From Streptomyces corynorhini (GTDB lineage Bacteria > Actinomycetota > Actinomycetes > Streptomycetales > Streptomycetaceae): a stretch of DNA of 64,000 nt. Of this stretch, positions 44,651 through 53,228 are shown piece by piece. The stretch covers positions 1-64,000 of the forward strand of contig NZ_QQNA01000021.1 of assembly GCF_003346515.1 (NCBI RefSeq), in the 5' to 3' direction. Position 1 is the first letter of the stretch, and every line of letters starts with the position of its first letter. The position numbers and the translations under genes are program-made. Under the pieces are notes generated by a model. The model was not told where the DNA came from and made no database searches. It saw only the letters and a program-made list of their open reading frames with translations.

Positions 44651-45280
44651 GTGGAACTGGCCTCTTACTCGGACTATGCCGTACGCCTGGTCAACACCGA
44701 GGAACCGGCCCGCGGCACGGACGCCCTGACCTCGGTCGACACCGTGCGCTCCCTCTTCGGCCCCAGCTCCCAGGCGGCCCGCCGCGCCACCGACGCGGAT
44801 GTCACCCGCTTCCGCTCGGTACGGTCCCGGCTGCGCGCGGTCTTCACCGCCGCCGACGCGGGCGAGGCCACCTTGGCGGTGGACATGCTGAACTCGCTGC
44901 TGCTGGAGTTCCCCGTCAGCCCGCAGATCTCTGGCCACGACTTCCTGGACGACGAGGGCCGGCCGCGCTGGCATCTGCACCTCGCGGAGCACCCGTCGAA
45001 CGCGACGGCGGGCTACGCGGCGACGGCGGCCATGGGGCTCGCGTTCCACCTCACGGAGTACGGAGTGGACCGGCTCGGCCTGTGCCAGGCGGCGCCGTGC
45101 CGCAACGCGTACCTCGACACCTCCACCAACCGCTCGCGCCGCTACTGCTCCGACCGCTGCGCGACCCGCGCCAACGTCGCCGCCTACCGGGCCCGCAAAC
45201 GCCTGGAGAGCGAGCGCTCGGCCGCCACCGGCCGCAGCGCGGACACCAGCCAGGAGGCCACGGCGCGCGGCCCCCGCTGA
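44651..45280 (+). CDS. CGNR zinc-finger/ABATE-domain protein
   Basis: This 209-residue putative stress regulator has the N-terminal ABATE (RsfA-like) domain and a C-terminal zinc finger with paired cysteines (LCQAAPC, then YCSDRC) followed by a basic AYRARKR helix. It is probably a DNA-binding transcription factor. GTG at 44651 with AAGGAC. Its last 97 bases overlap, on the opposite strand, the end of the signal-peptidase gene sodX, so one mRNA is antisense to the other there. Confidence 0.9.
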   Translation: MELASYSDYAVRLVNTEEPARGTDALTSVDTVRSLFGPSSQAARRATDADVTRFRSVRSRLRAVFTAADAGEATLAVDMLNSLLLEFPVSPQISGHDFLDDEGRPRWHLHLAEHPSNATAGYAATAAMGLAFHLTEYGVDRLGLCQAAPCRNAYLDTSTNRSRRYCSDRCATRANVAAYRARKRLESERSAATGRSADTSQEATARGPR

Positions 45281-45600
45281 TCCCCCAGCGGGCGGTAGCG
45301 CACCCTGACCCGCCCCAGCAGCAGCTCCTCGGGAACCGTTCCGAACACCCGGCTGTCCCCTTCGGCCCCCGGGTTGTCCCCGAGCACCCACCATCCGCCG
45401 TGGCGTCGCTCGATCAGCCGCTTCACGATGAGCAGATCCTGCTGCAACGGGTGCCTCAGCACCGCCACGTCGCCCGGCCGCACCGCGGCACGGTAGTGCA
45501 CGAGAAGCTGGTCGCCGTGTCTGAGCGTGGGATACATGGAGGGCCCCCACACCTCGGCGATCCCCAGCAGCGCCCCCGGCTCCCGCCCGTCCTCGGCCAT
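45184..45600 (-). CDS. sodX: Nickel-type superoxide dismutase maturation protease (S26 family)
   Basis: This 138-residue S26 signal-peptidase-like protease cuts the propeptide from NiSOD so that His1 can bind nickel. The catalytic Ser21 lies in WGPSMYPTL and Lys60 in LIVKRLIERR; GDNPGAEGDSR is the box E-type motif. No transmembrane anchor is evident, fitting a cytoplasmic role. The ATG at 45600 follows GGGAGG. It diverges from sodN, its substrate, across 150 bp. Confidence 0.93.
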   Translation of the reverse strand: MAEDGREPGALLGIAEVWGPSMYPTLRHGDQLLVHYRAAVRPGDVAVLRHPLQQDLLIVKRLIERRHGGWWVLGDNPGAEGDSRVFGTVPEELLLGRVRVRYRPLGDQRGPRAVASWLVSALRPVAAERSLSRRLRAR

Positions 45601-45694
45601 CCGCCACCTCCCGCTCCCACGGTACGGGGTGCCATGGGTCCCGTACCGGCCCCGTACTTTCGTCCTAAGCCCCAGGGGGCACACGCGAAAAGAC

Positions 45695-45727
45695 TCTTCT
45701 CACGGAGTAATGTCCCACCTGAGAAGA
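45695..45727. promoter_or_regulatory. Inverted repeat upstream of sodN
   Basis: TCTTCTCA-N17-TGAGAAGA is a perfect 8-bp inverted repeat in the sodX-sodN divergent region, ending 23 bases before the sodN start. It may be an operator for nickel-dependent control or a 5' UTR hairpin. Confidence 0.5.
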
Positions 45728-45750
45728 CGATCACGAGGAAGGACAGCTCC

Positions 45751-46146
45751 ATGCTTTCCCGCCTGTTTGCCCCCAAGGTCAAGGTCAGCGCCCACTGCGA
45801 CCTCCCCTGCGGCGTGTACGACCCGGCCCAGGCCCGGATCGAGGCCGAGTCGGTCAAGGCCGTCCAGGAGAAGATGCAGGGCAACGACGACGCCCACTTC
45901 CAGGCGCGCGCCACGGTCATCAAGGAGCAGCGCGCCGAGCTGGCCAAGCACCACGTTTCGGTGCTCTGGAGCGACTACTTCAAGCCGCCGCACTTCGAGA
46001 AGTACCCGGAGCTGCACCAGCTGGTCAACGACACCCTGAAGGCCCTGTCGACCGCGAAGGGCTCCACGGACCCGGCGACGGGCCAGAAGGCCCTGGACTA
46101 CATCGCGCAGGTCGACAAGATCTTCTGGGAGACCAAGAAGGCCTGA
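45751..46146 (+). CDS. sodN: Nickel superoxide dismutase
   Basis: NiSOD dismutates superoxide in the cytoplasm. The 131-residue precursor has a 14-residue propeptide (MLSRLFAPKVKVSA), then the nickel hook HCDLPCGVYDP with ligands His15, Cys16 and Cys20 in precursor numbering. The helical bundle with WSDYFKPPHFEKYPELH follows. The ATG at 45751 follows GGAAGGA. The sodX protease that removes the propeptide is next door. Expression is expected to be nickel-dependent and opposite to Fe-SOD, as known in Streptomyces. Confidence 0.97.
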   Translation: MLSRLFAPKVKVSAHCDLPCGVYDPAQARIEAESVKAVQEKMQGNDDAHFQARATVIKEQRAELAKHHVSVLWSDYFKPPHFEKYPELHQLVNDTLKALSTAKGSTDPATGQKALDYIAQVDKIFWETKKA

Positions 46147-46196
46147 TCTATGGCTAGGCCGTCTGACCTGCGATTACGCGGGTCGCATCGCCTACC

Positions 46197-46257
46197 TGTC
46201 CGCACCCGGTCCGCAGGCCGCCGAGAACGGCGTCCATGACGGTCCGGGTGCGGTCTT
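46197..46257 (+). ncRNA. sodN 3' UTR hairpin, possible s-SodF-like sRNA end/terminator
   Basis: CCGCACCCGGTCCG and CGGTCCGGGTGCGG form a 14-bp stem with one mismatch, 54 bases after the sodN stop. In S. coelicolor the sodN 3' UTR is processed to the sRNA s-SodF, which silences sodF when nickel is present. The position fits, but I cannot check complementarity because no sodF is in the window. Confidence 0.45.
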
Positions 46258-46332
46258 GTGAGGCTTGAGCCCCACCGGCCGCCCGCCACCGGGCGCGTCC
46301 GGGGGCCGCGTCCGGGGGTCGTCGTGTCGCTG

Positions 46333-47943
46333 TCAGTGCGCCGGGGCGCGTCTCTCGTACAGGGTTACCCTGCGGCCACGGACCTGTGCGTCGGCGATCG
46401 CTCTGAAGTGTTCCCTCAGCACGGCGGATTTCACCTTGTCGCGCTCGGCCCCCGGCTCCCTCGCCACCTGCGGCGCGTCCGTCACCAGCAGGATGCGGCG
46501 CTCGGCGAGCATCGCGGCGCGTATCCGGGCCGGGGCGGCCTCGGTGCCCTTCAGCGTTCCGGAGTCGCGCGGGCTCCGGGTCAGGGCGATGTCGCGCAGG
46601 CCGGTGAAGGCGCCGGGGGTGACGGACTCGGTGTCCCTGCGCGCCGACGGGATGAAGAGCACCGCGTTGCCGGTCTCCTTGAGGCGCCGTATGTCCGAGG
46701 TCACCGCCAGGACGTCGTCCACCCTGCTGGCCGGGGAGCGTTTGGCGAGCGCCTGCGGCAGCAGGGCCGCCATCGCGGCGGCGATCGCCACGGGGAGGAT
46801 CCATCTCGACGCGCGGGGAAACCGGGGGGTGGCCGCCCGTATCGCCGCGCCGACGGCGGTGCCGATGAGCAGGGCCAGGCCCAGCAGGCTGAAGAGTATG
46901 TACCGGTCCAGGAAGAGCGGCTGGACCAGGGAGAGGGCGATGAGCGCGAGCTGTGGCACCGCCAGCAGCGGCAGTCCGACGACCGCCGCCGACAGACGGC
47001 CCGCCCGGGGCCGGTCCAGCAGGGCGCCTGCGCCGCCGATGGCCAGCAGGACCGCGGGGCCTGTCAGCATGTGCCAGGTGAGCGGCGGTATCCACGACAC
47101 CTGCGCGGACTGGCCCCGGCTGAAGAGGACCAGGGGCAGCGCGCAGGCGGTGGCGACCCCCGAGGCCGCGGTCCAGCGGGTCCATACGCCCCGGTCGGCC
47201 CGGCTCCAGATCAGGGTCGTCATGTGCGCCGGAAGGATCAGCAGCGAGAGCCAGTTCAGGAGGCCGCTCATCAGGACGATGCCGCCGTAGGCCGCCCAGT
47301 GGGCCGTCAGGTGCCACCCCCGCAGACCCCGGCCACCCAGACCCCGGCCACCCGGACCCCGGCCCTGGAGCAGGACCACGAGGAGCAGTGTGGAGATCCC
47401 CGCCCCGGCCGCGACCAGCGCGTACGGACGCCCCTCCTGGAGGTAGAACTGCACGGCGGGAAGCAGCCCGAAGGCCAGCCCTCCCGCCAGCCCCGCCCAT
47501 GGGCCCGCCAGCCGGTGGCCGATGGCCCCCACGCACGCCGCGGCGACCGCGGCGGCCAGCACCGAGGGCAGCCGCAGGGTGGTGGTGCCGGGCCCGAAGC
47601 ACGCGAACAGGGCGTGCATGAACAGGTAGTAGCAGCCGTGCACGACATCGACGTTCCCCAGCATGTGCACGATCTCGGACGGGGAGCGCTGGGCGACTTG
47701 CCAGGTCGCGGCCTCGTCCCGCCACACACTGCCCTGCCGTGACAGACCCCACAGGCCGAAGAGGAAGGTCCACACCGCCGGTATCGCCCGGACGAGAACG
47801 CGGTGGTGCCTCGGGCAGGCCGGGGACGCCGAGGATGTCGTCGCGCCCTTCGCGGAAGAGGGCGCAGCGCGAGAGGTACGAGCAGTGGGCATGAAGGAGG
47901 GCTTCCGGACGGGCTGTCGCATCGGGACGGCGGGTGGGGGCAC
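46333..47943 (-). CDS. GT39-like polytopic membrane glycosyltransferase
   Basis: This protein of about 536 residues has ten or more hydrophobic helices. Near the N-terminus it carries WRDEAATWQVA (an Asp-Glu pair as in PMT/ArnT-type GT-C enzymes), then FYLQEGRPYALV and a C-terminal soluble domain of about 110 residues. It probably transfers a sugar from a polyprenyl-phosphate donor at the membrane. Three in-frame starts (47943 GTG, 47922 ATG, 47892 ATG) have weak ribosome sites; I give the longest. A short Gly/Arg repeat (GRGLGGRGL) is coded by 12-bp units. It is convergent with sodN. Confidence 0.75.
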   Translation of the reverse strand: MPPPAVPMRQPVRKPSFMPTARTSRAAPSSAKGATTSSASPACPRHHRVLVRAIPAVWTFLFGLWGLSRQGSVWRDEAATWQVAQRSPSEIVHMLGNVDVVHGCYYLFMHALFACFGPGTTTLRLPSVLAAAVAAACVGAIGHRLAGPWAGLAGGLAFGLLPAVQFYLQEGRPYALVAAGAGISTLLLVVLLQGRGPGGRGLGGRGLRGWHLTAHWAAYGGIVLMSGLLNWLSLLILPAHMTTLIWSRADRGVWTRWTAASGVATACALPLVLFSRGQSAQVSWIPPLTWHMLTGPAVLLAIGGAGALLDRPRAGRLSAAVVGLPLLAVPQLALIALSLVQPLFLDRYILFSLLGLALLIGTAVGAAIRAATPRFPRASRWILPVAIAAAMAALLPQALAKRSPASRVDDVLAVTSDIRRLKETGNAVLFIPSARRDTESVTPGAFTGLRDIALTRSPRDSGTLKGTEAAPARIRAAMLAERRILLVTDAPQVAREPGAERDKVKSAVLREHFRAIADAQVRGRRVTLYERRAPAH

Positions 47944-48264
47944 GAAGGCCGTTCACCGACCACGACATCGATGCTCCGCAGCCCCCCGTGTGCGGCCGCC
48001 CCGAAAGTCAGCGCGGCCAAGGATGCCATCCTTCTCCCCGTCTTGTCGCGTGTCCCGGTCACGTTGTCGCGTGTCCCGGTCACGGCGGACTCCGCCGACG
48101 GGCTCCGCGCCCCGCTCTACCGCGCCCGGACGAGAACGGGCCGCCGGGACCTTCGGTGATGGCCGACGCCCTGGATTCCGCGTGCGCGCTCGTCGGCGTT
48201 CCCTGGGGCCTGACGACGCGTCTGTCCCCCTCGTACCCCCGCCGTCCGACCGCCCGCCGTGCGC
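47944..48264. repeat. 321-bp gap with two short direct repeats
   Basis: A 21-bp direct repeat (TTGTCGCGTGTCCCGGTCACG, two adjacent copies near 48042-48082) is the main feature. CCGTCCGACCGCCCG repeats begin near 48242 and run into the end of the next gene. No convincing gene is seen. Confidence 0.6.
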
Positions 48265-49050
48265 TCACCCGCCGTCCGACCGCCCGCCGTCCGACCGCCC
48301 GTCACGCGGCCCGAAGGCGTGCAGCGCGTCGGCGTCGCTGGCGCGGGCGTGCAGGAAGTAGTCGGCCCATTCGGCGATGTCCGGATAGCCGGAGGTCTCC
48401 GTCAGCTCGGCGATCGCGGCGTCGATGTCGAAGTCGGTGACCCGCAGTTCCACCCCGGGGCCGAGCAGCGCCCAGTGCGCGCCCGGCCGGCCGTACGGCA
48501 TGCCGACGCTGCCCGGGTTCACGACCTGGCGGCCGTGGGCGAGCCGTACGAAGGGCATGTGCGTGTGGCCGCAGACGACGGTACGGATGTCGTCGCCGAG
48601 CCCCGCGAAGACCTCGGCCCAGCGCGCGAGCCGGGAGTCCACGAGCACGATCTCCTCGTCGTCGCGGGGCGTCGCGTGGCAGAACAGCACCTGCCCCAGC
48701 CCCGCGATCCGCAGATACCGGGAGCGCGGCAGCCCGGCCAGCAGCTCCACCTGGTCGTCGCGCAGCCGGCCGGCGGCCCAGGGCCCGATGGCGTCCGGGA
48801 CGTGGGGGATCCGGCCCGCGCGCAGCTCGACGAGTTCACGGTCGGCGTTGCCGCCGATCAGTACGGCCCGCTCCCCCAGCGCCGCCAGCCGGTCGAGGAC
48901 CTCCACCGGCTGCGGGCCCGCCACGATGTCACCGGTGATCAGGATCCGGTCGGCGGCGGCGACGTCCGGTTCCGCGAGCACCGCCTCCAGAGCGGGGAGG
49001 ACCCCGTGGATGTCGGAGAGAACGGCGACCCGGTTCGGTGATGTCGGCAT
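48265..49050 (-). CDS. YfcE/MJ0936-type metallophosphoesterase
   Basis: This 261-residue calcineurin-like phosphoesterase has the metal motifs LSDIHG, ITGDIVAG, GGNADRE and VVCGHTHMPF. It probably hydrolyses phosphodiesters such as cyclic nucleotides. The last residues are a GRSDGG repeat produced by a 15-bp tandem unit at the 3' end, likely a recent extension. The ATG at 49050 follows AAGGAG at 10 bases; a GTG three codons earlier would sit on the ribosome site. RidA-family gene upstream on the same strand, 25 bp away. Confidence 0.9.
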   Translation of the reverse strand: MPTSPNRVAVLSDIHGVLPALEAVLAEPDVAAADRILITGDIVAGPQPVEVLDRLAALGERAVLIGGNADRELVELRAGRIPHVPDAIGPWAAGRLRDDQVELLAGLPRSRYLRIAGLGQVLFCHATPRDDEEIVLVDSRLARWAEVFAGLGDDIRTVVCGHTHMPFVRLAHGRQVVNPGSVGMPYGRPGAHWALLGPGVELRVTDFDIDAAIAELTETSGYPDIAEWADYFLHARASDADALHAFGPRDGRSDGGRSDGG

Positions 49051-49075
49051 ACGTCCCACACTCCTTCACTCCTCG

Positions 49076-49477
49076 TCATCCCGGTACCTCCGCCACGGCC
49101 GTGATCTCGACCAGCTGGCCGGTGTACCCCAAGCAGGCCACCCCGAGGAGCGTGGAGGTGTGCGGACCGGTGCGCAGACCGCCCGCGCGGACGACTTCCC
49201 AGACCCGGCTGAGATCCGCCGGGTCGCTCGTCGCGACGGACACCGTGGTCGCCACCACGTCGCGCGGCTCGCAGCCGACGGCCGTCAGAGCCTCCGCCAG
49301 GTTGGCGAGCACCTGTTCGGTCTGCGCGACGAAGTCGTCCGCGCCCACGAGCTTGCCGTCCCGGTCCAACGGCACGGCCCCGGCCAGGAAGGCCAGGCGC
49401 CGACCCGTTTCGACGACCGCCACGTGCGCGTAGTCCGGCGGGGGAAACAGACCGGGGACGGTCATGCGGTGGGCCAT
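49076..49477 (-). CDS. RidA/YjgF-family protein
   Basis: This is a 133-residue Rid protein. Family members form trimers and many deaminate reactive enamines/imines. It has PPPDYAHVAVV, AFLAGAVPLDRDG, NLAEALTAVG and LLGVACLGYTGQLVEITAVA. The canonical catalytic Arg of the RidA subfamily (in the NRV/YR position) is not evident, so it belongs to another Rid group with uncertain activity. The ATG follows AAGGAGC. It lies upstream of the metallophosphoesterase on the same strand and may be co-transcribed. Confidence 0.85.
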   Translation of the reverse strand: MAHRMTVPGLFPPPDYAHVAVVETGRRLAFLAGAVPLDRDGKLVGADDFVAQTEQVLANLAEALTAVGCEPRDVVATTVSVATSDPADLSRVWEVVRAGGLRTGPHTSTLLGVACLGYTGQLVEITAVAEVPG

Positions 49478-49594
49478 CTCATCGCTCCTTAAGCTGCCTA
49501 CCCGGTCATACGTCCGCGAGCCGCCGCTTGCTCAGCCGCGGCGGGCAGGAACCGGCCGGACCCGGCAGGAGCAAGGGCCGGACCCGGCAGGAGC

Positions 49595-49666
49595 AGGAGC
49601 CGGGGCAGGAGCTGGGACAGGAGCCGGGGCAGGAGCCGGGACAGGAGCCGGGGCAGGAGCCGGGAC
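49595..49666. repeat. 12-bp tandem repeat array
   Basis: Six exact-length 12-bp units (AGGAGCCGGGGC alternating with AGGAGCCGGGAC, so a 24-bp super-period), with degenerate copies on either side (about 49559-49680). It lies between the LysR gene stop and the RidA start. Confidence 0.95.
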
Positions 49667-49739
49667 AGGAGTACGGCAGGGGTGAGCCGGGAGCGGGAGT
49701 GAGTTGGGGGGGGCCGGGGCGCCCGGTCCTCGCCGTCCC

Positions 49740-50723
49740 TCAGGCCGCCGGAGCGTGCAGCAGCGGGCTCTTGTGGAGCGCCAGCCAGCGGCGGTAGTCC
49801 TCCGCCCGCAACGCCGCCTCCCGGTACGCCGCCTCCAGGTCGGCGAAGGCCCCGGCGTACGCGGCGCCCCCGGCGCCCACCTCGGCGCCGCCGGGTTCCG
49901 GCCGTGTGAACAGCAGCAGCCGTACCGCGAGCGGGTCGTCCCGCAGCGGCCTGACCACCATGTCGTCGCGCGGCGCCGAGGTGGGCTGGCATGGGGCGAC
50001 CGCCTCGCCGACCGCGATCAGCGAGGCCGCCGTGACGTAATCCCCGTGCAGTACGGGCGGATTGAGCCCCGCCTCCCCCAGCACCCGGCGCAGTCCGTCC
50101 CACTCACCGTCCACGGTCGGGTCCACCATCCAGCGGTCCCCGGCGAGATCCGCGAGATCCACCACCGGCATGGCGGCGGCGGGGTGGTCCCTGGCCAGGG
50201 AGACGAACTGCGGTTCGCGTTCCAGCAGCACCCGCGCGACCAGCCCCTCGGGCACGGCCAGCGGGCAGCCCTCGACCTCGTGCACGAAGGCCACGTCGAG
50301 CTGGTCGCTCGCGACCATCCGCAGCAGCGCGCCCGCCGAGACGTCCATCCGGAGCGTGATGTCCGTACCCGGCAGCCGGTGTCTGAGCCTGCGCAGCCAG
50401 CCCACCAGCGCGCGGCTCGCGGTCGAGCCGATCCGCAGCCGGGGACCGGCGCTCCGGTCGGCCGCCGCACGGGCCTCGGTGACCAGGGCGGCCATGCCGG
50501 AGACCAGGGGGCGCGCCCGGCTCAGCACCGTACGGCCCAGCGGGGTGGGGCGGCAGCCGGTGCGTTCGCGGGAGAACAGCTCGGCGCCCAGGGAGTTCTC
50601 GATCCGCCGCAGCTGTGTCGTCAGGGACGGCTGGCTCATCCCCAGCAGCCGGGCCGCCTTGTGCAGACTGCCGGCGTCGGCAATGGCACACAGGGCCCGC
50701 AGATGCCTTACCTCCAGCTCCAT
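49740..50723 (-). CDS. LysR-family regulator, probable activator of the adjacent snapalysin
   Basis: This is a 327-residue LTTR. The N-terminal winged helix is LRALCAIADAGSLHKAARLLGMSQPSLTTQLRRIE, followed by the effector domain (about 95-300; LRIGSTASRALVGW, DVAFVHEVEG). Divergent LysR genes (snpR/mprR) activate secreted small metalloproteases in Streptomyces, and this arrangement is the same. The ATG at 50723 is close to the snapalysin promoter region, with 207 bp between the two starts. Confidence 0.92.
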   Translation of the reverse strand: MELEVRHLRALCAIADAGSLHKAARLLGMSQPSLTTQLRRIENSLGAELFSRERTGCRPTPLGRTVLSRARPLVSGMAALVTEARAAADRSAGPRLRIGSTASRALVGWLRRLRHRLPGTDITLRMDVSAGALLRMVASDQLDVAFVHEVEGCPLAVPEGLVARVLLEREPQFVSLARDHPAAAMPVVDLADLAGDRWMVDPTVDGEWDGLRRVLGEAGLNPPVLHGDYVTAASLIAVGEAVAPCQPTSAPRDDMVVRPLRDDPLAVRLLLFTRPEPGGAEVGAGGAAYAGAFADLEAAYREAALRAEDYRRWLALHKSPLLHAPAA

Positions 50724-50930
50724 GCCCCGAAGAGTAGAGCGGGGTTCTCAGCCACACCAGATGGCCAAAACGCTCCAATTTGCGTTGCATTCGAAGAAAT
50801 ACGGCCAGGGTGATGCGCTGGTGTTATCGGTCATTGACATCATCCGCACAGGGGCGGACTCATCGAGACTCTGCGATACCGAACGCGCTTCATCGGACGC
50901 GTTCTCGACGAATGAGCAGGAGCCCCCCAC
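50724..50930. promoter_or_regulatory. Divergent LysR/snapalysin promoter region
   Basis: TTGACA (50834-50839) is a likely -35 for the protease gene. LysR T-N11-A sites are expected here, but several candidates exist and none stands out. Confidence 0.45.
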
Positions 50931-51608
50931 ATGACATCCCAGAAGTCGGTGATCTCGGCGATCGCCGGAATCGGTCTGGCATTCGTCACGGCGGTCGGAG
51001 TCGCACCCGCCGCCCACGCCACCGGCACGGCCGCCGCCCCCACCGGCACGCCCGCCACCTCGCACACCGCCCCGTACGCGGGGTACGAAGGCTCGAAGGC
51101 CGAGGCCGCGGGCAACCAGGCGTTCTTCGACGCGGTCCTGAAGTCGGTCGCCGAGAAGCGCGCCGCCAACCCCGCCATCCAGGCCGTCACCGTGGTCTAC
51201 AACGCCTCGGCGGCGCCCACCTTCGCCGGGCAGATAGCCGCCAGCGCGTCGATCTGGAACAGCGCGGTCACCAACGTGAAGCTCCAGTCGGGCAGCAACG
51301 CCGACTTCACCTACCGCGAGGGCAACGACTCGCGCGGCTCGTACGCGAGCACCAACGGCCACGGCCAGGGGTACATCTTCCTGGACTACGCCCAGAACCA
51401 GCAGTACAACTCGACCCGGGTCACGGCCCACGAGACCGGGCACGTGCTCGGCCTGCCGGACCACTACTCGGGGCCGTGCAGCGAGCTGATGTCGGGCGGC
51501 GGACCGGGCACCTCCTGCACCAACTCCCAGCCCAACGCGGCCGAGCGCGCCCGGGTCAACACCCTGTGGGCGAACGGCCTCGCGGCGGCCATGGCCAAGG
51601 TGTCCTGA
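50931..51608 (+). CDS. snpA: Snapalysin-family secreted zinc metalloprotease
   Basis: This 225-residue preproprotein has a signal peptide with the AHA cleavage region (about 1-31), a short propeptide, and an M7 catalytic domain. The zinc motif is [15 protein letters not shown] (HExxHxxGxxD), followed by the Met-turn CSELMSGG. Snapalysin cuts at aromatic P1' residues and degrades milk proteins. The ATG follows AGGAG. The divergent LysR gene is its expected activator, and a hairpin terminator follows. Confidence 0.95.
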   Translation: MTSQKSVISAIAGIGLAFVTAVGVAPAAHATGTAAAPTGTPATSHTAPYAGYEGSKAEAAGNQAFFDAVLKSVAEKRAANPAIQAVTVVYNASAAPTFAGQIAASASIWNSAVTNVKLQSGSNADFTYREGNDSRGSYASTNGHGQGYIFLDYAQNQQYNSTRVTAHETGHVLGLPDHYSGPCSELMSGGGPGTSCTNSQPNAAERARVNTLWANGLAAAMAKVS

Positions 51609-51627
51609 CCCGTCACCCGGCCCACGC

Positions 51628-51666
51628 GAAGGGGCGCCCCCGAAATCTCCTCGGGTGCGCCCCTTC
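51628..51666. terminator. Hairpin terminator after snapalysin
   Basis: GAAGGGGCGC and GCGCCCCTTC form a perfect outer stem with an inner CCCG/CGGG extension; it begins 20 bases after the stop. Confidence 0.85.
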
Positions 51667-51693
51667 CCTTGTCCCCCTTGGTAACGTCGATCG

Positions 51694-52377
51694 GTGGACT
51701 TCCGTACGGAGATCGGCGCCTCGCCCCGGCGCGATCTCGACCGCTGCATCGAGGGCGATTTCGAGACACATCTGACGGTGCGGGCCGCCGGCCGGGGCCG
51801 GGGGGCGTCGCTCGGCGACTGGGCCACCGCCCACGGCCTGCCGCTCAGCCATGTCGTCCTGGACCGGGGCCGCACCCCGTCCCGCCCGACGCTCACCCTG
51901 CGCGGCTCCGGCAGCCTGGACGAGCAGCGCGGCGCGGCCGAGCGGTGCGTCCGGCGGCTGGCGGAGGCCGGGTTCACGGTGGTCAGGACGAAGCTGGTGG
52001 CGGCGCCCTGGAACGACGGCGTACCGCAGAACGACGCCGAGGCGGCCGCGCTCCCCGCGCACTGCCGCTTCGAGCACCGCGTCACCCTGCGGCTGGCGAT
52101 CCCGTACCACGCGGGCCGGCTGACGGCCGTCGCCGAGGAGCACCGTGCCCATGTCTCGCGCGACGCCCGCCGGGCGCTGCCGGGAGGTGTGCAGGAACGG
52201 GTGGTGAACCAGCACGTCGCGGGCGCGGGCCGGCCCGCGGCACGGGCCCGGCTGGACGGGCTGCTCGACGCGATGGTCGAGGTCGGGTTCCAACCGGCCG
52301 ATGTGCGCGAGGAGTTCGTGGTGTACGACGACAACCCGGCGGCGGACGGCGGCTGGGTGGAGGAGTCGGCGGAGTAG
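51694..52377 (+). CDS. Conserved actinobacterial hypothetical protein
   Basis: I do not recognise a function. The 227-residue soluble protein has regular alternation of strands and helices, with FETHLTVRA, CRRFEH-like HCRFEHRVTL and VREEFVVYDDN. The repeated pattern (THLTV ... EHRVTL) suggests two related halves. The GTG at 51694 has no visible ribosome site and may be leaderless, since TAACGT lies 12 bases upstream. A strong bidirectional terminator follows. Confidence 0.65.
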   Translation: MDFRTEIGASPRRDLDRCIEGDFETHLTVRAAGRGRGASLGDWATAHGLPLSHVVLDRGRTPSRPTLTLRGSGSLDEQRGAAERCVRRLAEAGFTVVRTKLVAAPWNDGVPQNDAEAAALPAHCRFEHRVTLRLAIPYHAGRLTAVAEEHRAHVSRDARRALPGGVQERVVNQHVAGAGRPAARARLDGLLDAMVEVGFQPADVREEFVVYDDNPAADGGWVEESAE

Positions 52378-52394
52378 CGGGGCGGCGCTGGCGG

Positions 52395-52480
52395 GGTGGC
52401 TGCCATGGCGGCGGCGACCGGATGGCTGCCATGGCGGCGGCCGGATGGCGGTGGCCGGATGGCGGTGGCCGGATGGCGGT
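52395..52480. repeat. 15-bp tandem repeats
   Basis: Copies of GGATGGCGGTGGCC and GGATGGCTGCCATGG variants lie directly before the terminator of the convergent gene pair. Confidence 0.85.
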
Positions 52481-52484
52481 ACCG

Positions 52485-52529
52485 CCTCCGACGGCCTTTC
52501 CGTCCAGCGGAGGGAAAGGCCGTCGGAGG
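52485..52529. terminator. 17-bp perfect-stem bidirectional terminator
   Basis: CCTCCGACGGCCTTTCC pairs perfectly with 52513-52529 across an 11-nt loop, between convergent genes. Confidence 0.92.
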
Positions 52530-52579
52530 GCCGGGGGTTCAGCGTCGCCGGGCGGCGCGCGCATCCCGCCGGGCCGGGG

Positions 52580-53023
52580 TCAGGAGGCCCCGACCAGAGG
52601 CCGGTCGGCCAGCTCCGTGTCCGTCGGCAGCTGGCCGCGGATCCGGCCGAGCGCCTCCTCGAAACCGCCCCCGGCGATCCCCGACGCGTAGGCCGCCCCC
52701 CGGCAGTGCAGGGTCAGGCTCAGCTCCGCCCGTCCCACCGGCCCCTCGTCGTCCCGCTCGCCCAGGGCGAGCAGACAGCTGAGGGTGGCCTGTTCGACCG
52801 CGCCGCCCGCACTGACCGCGAGGGGGATGTCCCACTCCATGACGCAGGACGACAGCGCCTCGCCCGCCCCCACCGCCTCCAGCGCCGCGAAATCGGGCCC
52901 TTCGTACTGCACTCCCCTGATCTCCGTGCGCACCTGCCGGCCGCCCGCGGTGAGGGTGATCGCTTCCGCCCCCTGGCGGTCCCGGTACCAACCCGCCCAT
53001 GAATCCGTCGACTCCGCTGTCAT
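52580..53023 (-). CDS. DUF6304-like hypothetical protein
   Basis: This 147-residue soluble beta-rich protein (WAGWYRDRQGAEAITLTAGGRQVRTEI cut into short strands, CVMEWDIPLAV, ATLSCLLALG) matches a small actinobacterial family I recall as DUF6304. There is no signal peptide. A role as an immunity or adaptor protein is possible but not shown. The ATG at 53023 is chosen over longer in-frame options because codon bias begins there. Confidence 0.6.
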   Translation of the reverse strand: MTAESTDSWAGWYRDRQGAEAITLTAGGRQVRTEIRGVQYEGPDFAALEAVGAGEALSSCVMEWDIPLAVSAGGAVEQATLSCLLALGERDDEGPVGRAELSLTLHCRGAAYASGIAGGGFEEALGRIRGQLPTDTELADRPLVGAS

Positions 53024-53097
53024 GGCAGCGGACTGTAGCGGTAGCGGAGATTCCACCGCAGCACGGGGCACCGGTTCATGACGGTGCGTCATCTCAC

Positions 53098-53228
53098 ACC
53101 GGGCGCGAACCGGAGCGAACCGGGAACGAACCGGGGGCGAACCGGGACGGAAGGACACCCGACCCACCCTCTGGCGCCGTCGAGTACGCCGTCGAGTACG
53201 CCGCCGAGCGCGCCGTCGAGCGCGTCAG
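53098..53228. repeat. Two short minisatellites (CGAACCGG and GTCGAGTACGCC units)
   Basis: GCGAACCGG-type units repeat at 53100-53147, and GTCGAGTACGCC/GCCGAGCGCGCC units at 53179-53226. The second runs into the stop of the GNAT gene. Confidence 0.8.

Noticed and set aside
47944..48264. Arginine-rich frames in the gap after the GT39-like gene
   Set aside because: They are driven by GC-rich short repeats; no start signal or conserved motif.
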